DNA from: Clostridium sp. UBA4548
GTDB taxonomy: Bacteria > Bacillota > Clostridia > Clostridiales > Clostridiaceae
Assembly (NCBI RefSeq): GCF_002387895.1
Contig: NZ_DGLI01000044.1
Coordinates: forward strand, 183,940 to 247,939
Length of the DNA: 64,000 nt
Reading direction: 5' to 3'
Shown: positions 1 to 9,238 of the stretch, piece after piece
Position numbering within the stretch: the stretch's first letter is position 1
How the letters are laid out: each line of letters starts with the position of its first letter
Notes under the pieces: model-generated
Database searches by the model: none
What the model was told of the DNA's origin: nothing
What the model saw: the letters and a program-made list of their open reading frames with translations, nothing else
Made by a program: the position numbers and the translations under genes

Positions 1-45
1 ATCAAGCTTCTTTTTATGAAACTATTGCTTTCTCATTTTTAGATA

Positions 46-213
46 CTATTTTTGATTTGCATCTACCCAATCTTTTGCATTTCTAATCTCGTTATTATTA
101 GGAATATTTACTCTTGTTCGTGGTTGTAGCTGATCCCTATTAGCCAATGGTGCTGTTGCAAAATTTTCAATTGGCATTGCCATATGTTTTTCTTTATACT
201 TGTTTTCTGCCAT
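46..213 (-). CDS. small DUF3787-like protein
   Basis: A 55-residue ORF starting at ATG 213, preceded by GGAGGG at a good distance, and ending with TAG at 46-48. It is hydrophilic, with no signal peptide or membrane segment. The N-terminal MAENKYKEKHMAMPIENF and the C-terminal NAKDWVDANQK resemble the short clostridial DUF3787 family as I remember it; the function of that family is unknown. The gene sits 202 bp downstream of the helicase gene on the same strand. The strong ribosome binding site and family-like ends make it a real gene in my judgement. The family name is from recall and was not searched. Confidence 0.62.
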   Translation of the reverse strand: MAENKYKEKHMAMPIENFATAPLANRDQLQPRTRVNIPNNNEIRNAKDWVDANQK

Positions 214-415
214 AATAATCCCTCCAATATTGTTTTTTATTGCTTTTGCCTAAAACATAATAATTTTAAATTTATATCTTTCTCTATATTAGTTTCTACA
301 ATTAAACTAATTCTATAAGAGGTAATTTATTTGAAAACTTCAAATGTTTATCATTTGTAATATTTTATATGTTTATATTACCCCAGTTTCTCTTAAAACT
401 TTTAATAAATATTAA

Positions 416-2173
416 TTATATGTCCAATAATATTTTATTTATTTCTTCACTTACCCTAGCTCTTTCCTCCTGTACCCAATGCTCATCATATTCTAGTTTG
501 AAAATTTTCGAAAAACTATAGTATAAATTCACCTTTTGATAGTAAATTTCAAGTTCATATAATTCTTGTAATGAATAGGATGGTTTTGATATACTATCCA
601 TTTTTCCAATGAATAATTGATCAACATAAATTAAAAAAGCTTCCATTAACTTAGGATTTGTTACATCAAAAGGAATTCTTATAAGTTTCCATTGATCCTG
701 TTCATGAAGTTTATAGCTTTTAAGATGATCAAGAATTATTAAATATTCATTAATATCCATTTTTCTATAAAAAGGTACTTGTTCTTCTCTAGTACTCCAC
801 AAAGCAAGCTTTTCCCTTAAAGAAAGGCTTTTTACTTTTAAAATTGCTTCGCTAGGCCCCACTACTGCTTCTTTTATTTCTCTATCTTCTGAACTTAGCA
901 TTTCATCTAGGAAATCTTGATTTCCACCAATGGATGCCACATAACCAACTTCATATATCCCCTTTCTCCCTGCTCTACCTGCTATTTGCTTTACTTCATG
1001 GGAGTTTAAAAATCTAAATTCATTTCCATCGTATTTTTTTATGTCCATAAATATTATTCTTTTAATGGGAAGATTAACTCCCATGCCAATAGCATCAGTA
1101 CAAATTAATATCTTTGTCTCTTTATTAATGAATTGTTCATATTGTTTTCTTCTAACTTCAGGTGGTAAATCTCCATAAATTAAGCTGGCCTTAATGCCAA
1201 GGTCTGCAAATTCATATGCTAGCTCTAATACTCTTTTTTTCGAAAAAACAACTAATGCATCTCCTTCTTCTATATTTCTATAGGAAAAGTTCTGCTGTTG
1301 AAGTTGAAGAGGTATTTGCCGTTGATATAGCTTTAAAGTATAATTTTCTTCACAGTCTTCTAGGATTTTTATTATAATATTTTTAGCATTCAAAGACCCA
1401 CAAAGATGAACTTCCTTGCTTTTCACCCCAAGCAAAGCTCTGGTCCATGCCGCACCACGTTGATCATCATCTATCATTTGAACCTCGTCAATAATGGCAA
1501 CCTGATACTCTTCTTCAATATCCAATTTCTCAATAGTACAAGATATATGAGTAGCTCCTTCTACTATAATTTCTTCTTCACCTGTGAAAAGACTGCATTT
1601 AACTCCCTCATTATTTAACCTTTCATAATTCTCTAAAGCCAAGATTCTTAATGGGGATAGATAGATACCTCTGCTACTCCCCTTTAACCTTTGCATAGCA
1701 TTATAGGTTTTTCCTGTATTTGTTTCTCCTAAGTGAAGATAAAACTCCCTTTTCACTCTTCTTGTTTCTCTATATTCATTCTTAGGATTCATTGGAAACA
1801 CTCTATCAAATTCACTAGAAATTAATCTAGGTATATGATTGGAAATTAACACACTAATTATTCCTGATTTTAAATATCCTTCGTAATTATCTTCTATAAT
1901 GTCTCTGAAATTAAACTTTGTATCGTTTTTATTGTTATAATCATTAACAAGTCTCTCAGAAATATACTCTAAAATTTCTAAATAACTTTGGTAAACTTCT
2001 TCATAATCTCGAAGGCCCGCACCTTCAAATTCCTTTAGCTGCTTAAGCTTTTTTCTAATAGAAGCCTCATGCTCCCATAAGGAATTAGTTTTTGAATTTT
2101 TTACTATCTCATTTATCTGATGAATTTGGTTTTTAATCTTGCGAAAATTTCTTTCAATAACTCCTCTTTTCAT
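416..2173 (-). CDS. Suv3-like ATP-dependent RNA helicase
   Basis: Predicted superfamily 2 RNA helicase of the Suv3 type, best known as the helicase of the mitochondrial RNA degradosome; an intracellular RNA unwinding or turnover role is inferred. Of 585 residues, the first 140 are charged and helical. Walker A GETNTGKT lies at about 149-156, the Walker B box DEVQ at 229-232, the second RecA domain with DAIGMGVNLP near 360-369, and motif VI QIAGRAGR at 396-403. A Suv3-like C-terminal region follows. The divergent DEVQ box and the LSPLRILALE motif separate it from ordinary DEAD-box proteins. The gene appears monocistronic, with the two-component operon starting divergently 241 bp away. The ATP-dependent helicase call is firm; the RNA substrate is inferred. 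Confidence 0.82.
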   Translation of the reverse strand: MKRGVIERNFRKIKNQIHQINEIVKNSKTNSLWEHEASIRKKLKQLKEFEGAGLRDYEEVYQSYLEILEYISERLVNDYNNKNDTKFNFRDIIEDNYEGYLKSGIISVLISNHIPRLISSEFDRVFPMNPKNEYRETRRVKREFYLHLGETNTGKTYNAMQRLKGSSRGIYLSPLRILALENYERLNNEGVKCSLFTGEEEIIVEGATHISCTIEKLDIEEEYQVAIIDEVQMIDDDQRGAAWTRALLGVKSKEVHLCGSLNAKNIIIKILEDCEENYTLKLYQRQIPLQLQQQNFSYRNIEEGDALVVFSKKRVLELAYEFADLGIKASLIYGDLPPEVRRKQYEQFINKETKILICTDAIGMGVNLPIKRIIFMDIKKYDGNEFRFLNSHEVKQIAGRAGRKGIYEVGYVASIGGNQDFLDEMLSSEDREIKEAVVGPSEAILKVKSLSLREKLALWSTREEQVPFYRKMDINEYLIILDHLKSYKLHEQDQWKLIRIPFDVTNPKLMEAFLIYVDQLFIGKMDSISKPSYSLQELYELEIYYQKVNLYYSFSKIFKLEYDEHWVQEERARVSEEINKILLDI

Positions 2174-2358
2174 CTCAGTCTCCTTTATGAAGTACTTGAA
2201 TTTTTCAAATACTCCTCTTCTTTGATGACCATATATTATTTATTAAATATAATATTTGCATATTTGAGAAACTTTATAACTGGATAAAAGTTATAAATAT
2301 ACTTATTAGTCTATAATTCTTTACTTATTGGTTATTAACTTTAGTGTAGAAAAAAACT

Positions 2359-2386
2359 TTGTTTTATTATATTATTGTAATATAAT
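2359..2386 (+). promoter_or_regulatory. candidate SigA promoter for the response regulator gene
   Basis: TTGTTT at 2359-2364 and a perfect TATAAT at 2381-2386 are separated by 16 bp, 28 bp ahead of the response regulator start. The -35 box is weak. Call by eye only. Confidence 0.45.
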
Positions 2387-2414
2387 GATAATCAACCTTT
2401 AAAGGAGTGAGTTT

Positions 2415-3083
2415 ATGAAGGGTAAAATACTTATTGTTGAAGATGAAACTAAACTTTCAGAAGTAATGACCTTATATTTAGAAAAAGAGAATTATGAAGT
2501 AACTTGCATTTCAGATGGTAAATTAGCTGAAGACGCTATTTTTACTGAAACTTTTGATTTGGTTATCTTAGATGTAATGCTCCCTAATAAAGATGGTTGG
2601 GCCCTTTTAAGAAAAATTAAAACCTTAGGAAACACCCCAGTAATTATGACTACTGCTAGAGGTGAGGAAGATGATAGGATTTTTGGTCTAGAATTAGGGG
2701 CTGATGATTATATGGTGAAACCTATTAGCATGAGAGAGTTAATATTAAGAGTAAACTTGAGAATGAATAGCAAGGTAGATAATAGTACAACTCTTGCTTT
2801 CAATAAATTAACTATTTCAGAAAACAAGAGAGAAGTAATAGAAGAGGATAAAAATATAGTACTAACTCCAAAAGAGTTCGATCTTCTAGTGTTTTTCTGT
2901 AAGAATCCTAGTCAAGTTTTTAATAGAGAACAATTACTTAGTACAGTTTGGGGATATGATTACGCTGGAGATTCTCGAACTGTTGATACTCACGTGAAAA
3001 AGTTAAGAGAAAAAATTAGTTTTTGCGAAAATCATTTGGCAACGGTCTGGGGTGTAGGCTATAAGATGGACTTTAAAAATTAG
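2415..3083 (+). CDS. OmpR-family response regulator
   Basis: DNA-binding response regulator of 222 residues. The receiver domain (1-118) shows the acidic pocket ED at 10-11, the phosphoacceptor Asp53 in VILDVMLP, the conserved Thr and a Lys in MVKPISM. The C-terminal half (about 125-220) is a winged helix of the OmpR/PhoB type with the typical TPKEFDLL and RTVDTHVKKLR segments. The start has AAGGAG at good spacing. A histidine kinase gene follows on the same strand after 263 bp, and a secreted DUF2680 gene follows that; the three probably form one signalling unit. The signal sensed is unknown. Length matches the family. Confidence 0.93.
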   Translation: MKGKILIVEDETKLSEVMTLYLEKENYEVTCISDGKLAEDAIFTETFDLVILDVMLPNKDGWALLRKIKTLGNTPVIMTTARGEEDDRIFGLELGADDYMVKPISMRELILRVNLRMNSKVDNSTTLAFNKLTISENKREVIEEDKNIVLTPKEFDLLVFFCKNPSQVFNREQLLSTVWGYDYAGDSRTVDTHVKKLREKISFCENHLATVWGVGYKMDFKN

Positions 3084-3134
3084 TATATGCCAATCTTCTC
3101 ACTAAATTTAAATGAACCTTATTTTGAAATATAT

Positions 3135-3190
3135 AGAATGCAATAAAAATACTGAATAATTATATCTAATTCTGTTTTGCATTCTTTTTT
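3135..3190 (+). terminator. terminator or attenuator between response regulator and kinase
   Basis: AGAATGCAA (3135-3143) pairs perfectly with TTGCATTCT (3177-3185), followed by a run of T. The loop of 33 bases is long, so it may act as a partial terminator that lowers kinase expression relative to the regulator. Confidence 0.55.
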
Positions 3191-3346
3191 ATATAAGTTG
3201 CTTAAAATTACCTTGCAATGTAAAAATAATATCGTAACTTATATATTATTAAATATACTGAAAATCTCATTAGTCAATTAATCTTCTGCTAAAATATAAG
3301 AACGTAATTTTCTTATTTATAATTAATAACTTTGTGGAGAGTAAAT

Positions 3347-4687
3347 ATGAATAAAATAACAGTAAAGCTTTCAAAATATTTCTTAGGCATAATTACTTTT
3401 GTGGTGATTTTATGTTTTATTGGTAGCAGTATCTTTTTATCTAAATTTTATTTGTCTCAACAATACACTTATCTAGAAAGTTCAGCCAAGGAAATTTATG
3501 AGTATCTGAGTACATCTACTCCCCTTCCAAGTCTTGAAGTTAGCGCTATCCTAATTAAAGATGGAAATATTACACCCTTAACTCAAGGTAAAATGAGAAT
3601 GATGTCTTTTCTACAAAATGTTAAAGAAAAAGATTTTGTGAAAAAGGGAAAGTTTAAAAATATGATGGGATCAGAATTTCTTTATTACAAGTTTGAAACC
3701 TCATTAGGTGATATTGTGGTTTTTCAAAGTAATAAATACTCTGAGGATTATTTGAAAGGTATTTATATAATATTATTTTTAGTTTTTGTTGTAGGAGTAT
3801 TATTATCACTCCCTCTCATTTCTTATATTGGGAGAAAGTTTACTAACCCTATACTGCAAATAGAAAATGCAGCTAATGAAATATCAAAAGGAAACTTTGA
3901 CTTAAAGTTAGATATAAATACAAAAGATGAAATTGAAGCACTATCTTATAGTATTGAAAAAATGACTCTTGAACTTAAAAAGAAAAATCACCTTCAGCGG
4001 GAATTTGTGGCTAACGTTTCCCATGACTTTAAAACCCCTCTTAGTGTGATTAGAGGCTATAGTGAAGCTATTTATGATGGTTTAGTAACTGAAGAAGCTA
4101 AAGATAAATATTCTCTTGAAATAATTAAAGAAGTAGATAGATTAAATAACTTAGTTGTAGATTTGCTTCAACTTTCTAAATTTCAACAAGGAGCATTTAC
4201 TTTAAATAAGAGTTCTATTAACCTTCCACTGCTACTAGAGGATGTAATTAATAAGCTTCATCCTATGATTATTAAAAAAAATCTTTCCATTTATTGCAGT
4301 TCCCTCCCCATAAATATAGAAGCTGATAAAAAACATCTAGAAAGAGTTCTTTATAATTTTCTAGATAATGCAATTAAATTTAGTAGGGAAAATAGTGAAA
4401 TCAAAGTCTTAGCTAGTAAAGAAAATACACATATTAAAGTATCTATTTTAGATTATGGAGTGGGAATACCTCCAAATTTATTAGAAGATATCTGGCATAG
4501 GTATTATAAAACTTCTGAAAGTGGTGGCATGGGTCTTGGTCTCCCAATTTGTAGCGAGATTTTAAAACTACATGGCTTTGAATATGGAGTTAATAGCTCC
4601 CTAGGAAAAGAAACAGAATTCTATTTTATAATTCCCAATAAGTTTATAAGAAAATGCGATAAAACTACGGAGGAAGTACCAGAGTAA
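3347..4687 (+). CDS. sensor histidine kinase
   Basis: Membrane sensor kinase, partner of the preceding response regulator. I chose ATG 3347 (446 residues) because GTGGAGAG lies just upstream; an in-frame TTG at 3332 lacks a site. There are two membrane segments (about 3-25 and 136-160) flanking an extracellular domain of about 110 residues, then HAMP, then the HisKA box NVSHDFKTPLSV with His226, an N box with FLDNAIKFS, and the G box GGMGLGLP. All kinase motifs look intact. The extracellular domain has no family I recognise. The gene is followed by an inverted repeat and then the DUF2680 gene. Confidence 0.9.
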   Translation: MNKITVKLSKYFLGIITFVVILCFIGSSIFLSKFYLSQQYTYLESSAKEIYEYLSTSTPLPSLEVSAILIKDGNITPLTQGKMRMMSFLQNVKEKDFVKKGKFKNMMGSEFLYYKFETSLGDIVVFQSNKYSEDYLKGIYIILFLVFVVGVLLSLPLISYIGRKFTNPILQIENAANEISKGNFDLKLDINTKDEIEALSYSIEKMTLELKKKNHLQREFVANVSHDFKTPLSVIRGYSEAIYDGLVTEEAKDKYSLEIIKEVDRLNNLVVDLLQLSKFQQGAFTLNKSSINLPLLLEDVINKLHPMIIKKNLSIYCSSLPINIEADKKHLERVLYNFLDNAIKFSRENSEIKVLASKENTHIKVSILDYGVGIPPNLLEDIWHRYYKTSESGGMGLGLPICSEILKLHGFEYGVNSSLGKETEFYFIIPNKFIRKCDKTTEEVPE

Positions 4688-4690
4688 TAA

Positions 4691-4729
4691 ATAACTTAGT
4701 ATAGTAAGTAACTTAGTATACTAAGTTAT
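4691..4729 (+). terminator. inverted repeat after the histidine kinase
   Basis: ATAACTTAGTATA (4691-4703) pairs with TATACTAAGTTAT (4717-4729). The right arm is itself part of an 18-bp perfect palindrome. Only a short T run follows, so it is a weak terminator or an operator. Confidence 0.4.
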
Positions 4730-5038
4730 TTCTAAAGACATAAGGAAAAATTTAAAATTATAAAAATCCTTTAACTTAATATTTCACAAATTTATCACAA
4801 TTACCCCATAGTATTATCAAAGTTTGTAGGTATTATTTTAATATAAGCTACTGAGATATAAAACATATTAACTTTCAACTATTTAATCTATTTTTGGAAT
4901 ACCTAAGTATTCCTTAGTTAAACAGAGACCTAACTTGTTTCTCTTATAGATTGGAAAGATAAATACACTTAAATTTCCTGTTGGAAGCCTGTGTTGTAAC
5001 TCAGTAAAAATGCAAATAAATTTATGGAGGTAATGACA
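4730..5038 (+). other. leader region of the DUF2680 gene
   Basis: About 310 bp of AT-rich sequence without an ORF. It must hold the promoter of the downstream DUF2680 gene if that gene is separately transcribed. I see no recognisable riboswitch; the only clear signal is the GGAGG at 5026-5030. Confidence 0.4.
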
Positions 5039-5584
5039 ATGAAAAAGAAAAATCTTATGATGGTATTAGCACTAACATTAGCACTTGGTATTGGAGCAAC
5101 TGCTTATGCAGACTCAGCAACAACTACAGCTAACACTAATAACCCTACTTCTCTTTGCCAAGGTTCTGGACTTAGAGGAATCGCTGGTATAAAAGGTTAT
5201 GATTTTATGACAAGGTTATTAAAAGAAAAGTTTGGTATAGAAGAAGCTGATATAACTGAAGGCAGAGCTGCTGGTAAAACAATGTATGATTTGGTAAGTG
5301 AAAAAGGAATTACTGCTGAAGAGTTTAAGTCAACTATGGTTGAGGAAAAAATCAAATCTATTGATGAAGCTATAAATAATGGTTCAGTAACAAAAGAACA
5401 AGGCGATGCCATAAAGGCTAGAATAGAAGAAAACTCAGCCGCTTGCACTGCTCCGGGTGAAGGACAAAAGGGAAAAGGTAATGGGAACATGGTCGGAAGA
5501 GGTGCTGGCAAAGGTATGGGTAATGGTGCTGGTATGAAATCTGGTGCACGAGGTACTTGCGGAAACTTAGGTAGTGGAAATTAA
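5039..5584 (+). CDS. secreted DUF2680-family protein
   Basis: Exported protein of 181 residues, function unknown. The start is ATG 5039, 8 bases after GGAGG; an upstream in-frame ATG at 5024 has no site. A classical signal peptide MKKKNLMMVLALTLALGIG ends with ATAYA before DS. Residues about 50-125 form the DUF2680-like helical unit (FGIEEADITEGRAAGKTMYDL and a second related helix pair). The last 55 residues are a Gly/Lys-rich low-complexity tail with GKGMGNGAGMKSGARG. The gene lies directly downstream of a two-component system, so it may be its output. A paralogue occurs at 30047-30559. Confidence 0.8.
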   Translation: MKKKNLMMVLALTLALGIGATAYADSATTTANTNNPTSLCQGSGLRGIAGIKGYDFMTRLLKEKFGIEEADITEGRAAGKTMYDLVSEKGITAEEFKSTMVEEKIKSIDEAINNGSVTKEQGDAIKARIEENSAACTAPGEGQKGKGNGNMVGRGAGKGMGNGAGMKSGARGTCGNLGSGN

Positions 5585-5592
5585 CAAATTAT

Positions 5593-5625
5593 TTAGCCTC
5601 ACAGGTATTTTTCCTGTGAGGCTAA
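5593..5625. terminator. bidirectional terminator
   Basis: TTAGCCTCACAGG (5593-5605) and CCTGTGAGGCTAA (5613-5625) form a perfect 13-bp stem with a T-rich 7-base loop. It sits between the convergent DUF2680 and glucokinase genes and can serve both. Confidence 0.85.
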
Positions 5626-5641
5626 ACTTTAAACTTATTTC

Positions 5642-6583
5642 CTACATACCAAGAGCTGCTGCTCCAATAATTCCCGCTTCATTTCCAAGTGTTGCAAGAA
5701 CTATCTTTCCTATAGGAATCATTTTCATATACCTTACTCTTTCAACTTCCTCCCGAACTTTTGCCAAAAGAAAATCTCCTGCTCCTGAAAGTCCTCCACC
5801 TAATGCTATTATCTCTGGATCAATAATGTTTATGATATTTGTAATTCCAATAGCTAGGTATTTTACTAACCTATCTACAGCTTTATTAGCTACATAATCT
5901 CCTTCTTTTGCAGCTTCAAAAATAATTTTTCCATTAATGTCTTGTAAACTGCCCTTTGCTTTATTAACTATGGAGGTCTCATTCCCCTCACTTATTAATT
6001 TTATCGTATAGTTAATTAAGGCAGTTGAGGAAGTGAAGGTTTCTAAACACCCATTGCGACCACAATTACAAGGATAAAAGTTTTCTCCTACTATCATGTG
6101 TCCAATTTCAGATCCTACACCATTAAAACCTGACCTAACCTTACCATTGATAACAATACCTCCACCAACTCCAGTACCTAAAGTTATGAACACACCACTT
6201 TCACAATTCCTCATAGCGCCTATCTTATACTCTGCAAGTCCAGCAACGGTGGCATCGTTGTCTACAAATACTGGAATATTTAGCTCTTTTTCAAGGTCTT
6301 GCTTTAAAGGTACATTATTCCACCCTAAGTTGACACAGTAAATTACCTCTCCAGAATTAGGCTCTGCAATTCCTGGCACACCTATACCAATGGCTTTAAC
6401 TGTCTCTTTATTTATGCCATAGTCTCTTATTGTTTCATTGATTAGCTTAATAATATCTTTAGTTACTTCCTTTGAACCTCTTTCTGCCCTAGTTGGTGTA
6501 GACTTGTGATATTTTAAAATACTATTTTCATCTACTAGGCCAACTGCAATATTAGTCCCGCCTAAATCTACTCCTACATACAT
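5642..6583 (-). CDS. glcK: ROK-family glucokinase
   Basis: Cytoplasmic ATP-dependent glucose kinase making glucose-6-phosphate. The 313 residues carry the ROK signature: phosphate loop DLGGTN at 6-11, sugar-binding and catalytic VDND with Asp110, GTGVGGGIV near 136-144, EIGHM at 159-163, and the zinc motif with Cys172, Cys174 and Cys179 (CNCGRNGC). Length is normal. It follows the maltodextrin operon on the same strand but is separated by 259 bp and a strong terminator, so it probably has its own promoter. In context it phosphorylates the glucose released by the GH31 enzyme and glucanotransferase. Another hexose substrate is possible. Confidence 0.9.
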   Translation of the reverse strand: MYVGVDLGGTNIAVGLVDENSILKYHKSTPTRAERGSKEVTKDIIKLINETIRDYGINKETVKAIGIGVPGIAEPNSGEVIYCVNLGWNNVPLKQDLEKELNIPVFVDNDATVAGLAEYKIGAMRNCESGVFITLGTGVGGGIVINGKVRSGFNGVGSEIGHMIVGENFYPCNCGRNGCLETFTSSTALINYTIKLISEGNETSIVNKAKGSLQDINGKIIFEAAKEGDYVANKAVDRLVKYLAIGITNIINIIDPEIIALGGGLSGAGDFLLAKVREEVERVRYMKMIPIGKIVLATLGNEAGIIGAAALGM

Positions 6584-6767
6584 GGTGCTCCTCCTTGCTT
6601 TGCTCTTTGTACAAATACTCTAAACCTCTTACATAAGTTGTAATATTACTTATAAATTTAGGCACTTATGTTAAAGAGAATGAAAAATAGACTTATCTAT
6701 ATTTATACAGTACGTTTATTGCATTCTATATATTATAATTATAATTCATTTAATTCATCCATTCTAC

Positions 6768-6818
6768 AAAAATTTAGGCACACAAGACTAAAATAATTAG
6801 AACTCTTGTGTACCTAAA
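6768..6818 (-). terminator. terminator of the maltodextrin operon
   Basis: On the minus strand a 15-bp stem (6804-6818 with 6773-6787, one wobble) is followed by TTTTT at 6768-6772. It lies just after the phosphorylase stop and ahead of glucokinase. Confidence 0.85.
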
Positions 6819-6842
6819 ATATAATGGGTTTTATCTGGCTTT

Positions 6843-9218
6843 TTATATTTTCTTTGGCTCAATATACCAAATTTCTCTTGCATACTCTTCAATGGTTCTA
6901 TCACTACTAAACTTACCAGCGTTAGCTATATTCTTTAGACACTTTTTAGCCCATAAAAGTCTATGTCTATAGGCCTTATCCACCTTTTCTTGTACTTCTA
7001 AATAACCCATAAAATCCTTAAATATAAAATAATGATCTGGCTTATGCCAAGCTGCACCTTCAAGAAGAGAGGTATAAATTTCTTCAAACATTCCTGTATT
7101 TCCATCAGAGAAGGTTCCATCTATTAAGGTGTCTACTACCTTCTTTAACCTTGGATTATTTTCGTAGTACTCTTTTGGATTGTAATTATCCTTAATTTTC
7201 TCTATTTCTTCAACCCTAGCACCAAAAATAAAATTATTTTCTTCTCCTGCTTCTTGTACTATCTCCACATTTGCACCATCAAAGGTTCCTAAGGTTGGAG
7301 TTCCATTTAGCATAAACTTCATATTTCCAGTACCTGAAGCTTCTTTACCTGCTGTAGAAATTTGCTCAGAAATATCTGCTGCAGGAAATAGCTTTTCCCC
7401 ATAGGATACCCTATAGTTTTGAACAAAAACTACTTTAATTTTTTCCATAACCTGAGGATCATTGTTAATTAGTTTTCCTATTTCATTTATAAACTTTATT
7501 ATCCCCTTAGCTCTTATATATCCTGGAGCAGCTTTTGCTCCAAAAATAAAAGTTCTAGGTACTATATCTATTTCTGGATTTTCCTTTAGTCTAAAATATA
7601 AATCCAAAATTCCAAAGGCATTTAGAAGCTGTCTTTTGTACTCATGTAGTCTTTTTATTTGGATATCAAATAAAGAATTTGGATTTATTTCGACCCCTTC
7701 ATGAACTTTTATATATTCAGCTAACTGGTGCTTTTTCTCTGCCTTTATTTCTAAAATCTTATTTAGCACCATTTCGTCCTCTAAATATTTTTCAAGATCT
7801 TTAAGTAAAGTAAGTTCATTTATCCATTTATCAGTTCCAAGAAGTTCTGTAATCATTTGTGCTAATTCCCTATTGCAAAGTGCAAGCCATCTTCTTGGTG
7901 TAATTCCATTAGTTTTATTTTGAAACCTATTTGGATAAAGCTCATACCAATCTCTAAGCTCTTGAAATTTCAATATATCTGTATGAAGCTGAGCTACTCC
8001 ATTGGTAGTATGAGTTCCATGAATAGCAAGAAAAGCCATACGAATCATGTCCCTATTAATAATAGCCATAGAATTTATCTTTTCTGGTTCATAGCCCTTT
8101 TGTGAAAGCTCAATAACAAATCTCTTATCAATCTCTTCAATAATTTCATATACTCTTGGAAGCACCTTTTTATAAAGGCCATTCCACCATTGCTCTAGAG
8201 CCTCTGCTAAGATAGTGTGATTAGTATAAGAGAAGGTTTTTACGGTAATATCCCAAGCTATTTCCCAAGCTATATTTTCTTCATCCACTAATAACCTCAT
8301 TAACTCTGGTATTGCAACTACAGGGTGAGTGTCATTAAGCTGAATTGCGTGAAACTCTGGAAAGTCCTTGAAATCTCCCCTATGATCTTTCTTATATTGT
8401 TTTATTAAATCTTTTAAGGAAGCTGATACAAAAAAGTATTGCTGCTTTAATCTAAGTATTTTTCCCTCTTCAGTGGAATCATTAGGATATAACACTCTTG
8501 ATATATCCTCTGCCTTATTTTTTTCCTCTACTGCCTCATTATACTTTTGGTCATTAAATAGATGAAAATCAAAATCCTTAAAGCTTTCTGCCTTCCATAA
8601 TCTAAGAGTATTTATATTCTTTGTGCCATAGCCAATGATTGGTGTGTCATAAGGTACTGCCTTAACCTTTCCATCAGCAAATTCAACAATTACAGATTCC
8701 TCTTCTTTTCTTATTGACCAAGGATCTCCATATTTAAGCCAATTGTCACCTTCTTCCCTTTGAAAACCATCTTCAAAACTTTGCTTAAATAAGCCATGAC
8801 TATATCTTATACCATAGCCTCTTACAGGAAGATTTAAAGTTCCACAGGATTCCATAAAACAAGCTGCAAGTCTCCCAAGACCACCATTTCCAAGACCAGC
8901 ATCTTCTTCAATTTCTTCAATATCATTGATATTTATATTCATGTCCTTTAATACTACTTTTACATCTTCATAAATTCCTAAGTTCAATAGGTTGTTACCT
9001 AAGGCTCTTCCTATTAAAAACTCTGCAGAAAGATAATAAGCTACTTTTCCAGTAGAGTAAGTCTTCTCTGTTTCATTCCAGTTATCAACAATTGTTCCCA
9101 TTATGACTTTAGAAAGGGCATTATACTTCTCATGAGTTTGAGCTTTAGCTAAAGTTTTGCCGTAATCTGTTTTAAGAATTCTTTCTATGTTTTCTCTTAA
9201 TTCTTTAGTATCAAACAT
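6843..9218 (-). CDS. glgP: glycogen/maltodextrin phosphorylase
   Basis: Pyridoxal-phosphate enzyme that releases glucose-1-phosphate from alpha-1,4-glucans. The 791 residues match the usual family length. The cofactor lysine is Lys634 in EASGTGNMKF, and GNGGLGRLAACF, ADISEQISTAGKEASG and the C-terminal WAKKCLKNIA region are typical. The gene is last in the maltodextrin operon, 20 bp after the glucanotransferase gene, and ends at a strong terminator. Its place in a dextrin-import operon suggests maltodextrin is a main substrate, although intracellular glycogen is equally possible; sequence alone does not decide. Confidence 0.95.
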   Translation of the reverse strand: MFDTKELRENIERILKTDYGKTLAKAQTHEKYNALSKVIMGTIVDNWNETEKTYSTGKVAYYLSAEFLIGRALGNNLLNLGIYEDVKVVLKDMNININDIEEIEEDAGLGNGGLGRLAACFMESCGTLNLPVRGYGIRYSHGLFKQSFEDGFQREEGDNWLKYGDPWSIRKEEESVIVEFADGKVKAVPYDTPIIGYGTKNINTLRLWKAESFKDFDFHLFNDQKYNEAVEEKNKAEDISRVLYPNDSTEEGKILRLKQQYFFVSASLKDLIKQYKKDHRGDFKDFPEFHAIQLNDTHPVVAIPELMRLLVDEENIAWEIAWDITVKTFSYTNHTILAEALEQWWNGLYKKVLPRVYEIIEEIDKRFVIELSQKGYEPEKINSMAIINRDMIRMAFLAIHGTHTTNGVAQLHTDILKFQELRDWYELYPNRFQNKTNGITPRRWLALCNRELAQMITELLGTDKWINELTLLKDLEKYLEDEMVLNKILEIKAEKKHQLAEYIKVHEGVEINPNSLFDIQIKRLHEYKRQLLNAFGILDLYFRLKENPEIDIVPRTFIFGAKAAPGYIRAKGIIKFINEIGKLINNDPQVMEKIKVVFVQNYRVSYGEKLFPAADISEQISTAGKEASGTGNMKFMLNGTPTLGTFDGANVEIVQEAGEENNFIFGARVEEIEKIKDNYNPKEYYENNPRLKKVVDTLIDGTFSDGNTGMFEEIYTSLLEGAAWHKPDHYFIFKDFMGYLEVQEKVDKAYRHRLLWAKKCLKNIANAGKFSSDRTIEEYAREIWYIEPKKI

Positions 9219-9238
9219 ATTTATCTACCTTTCCTTTT

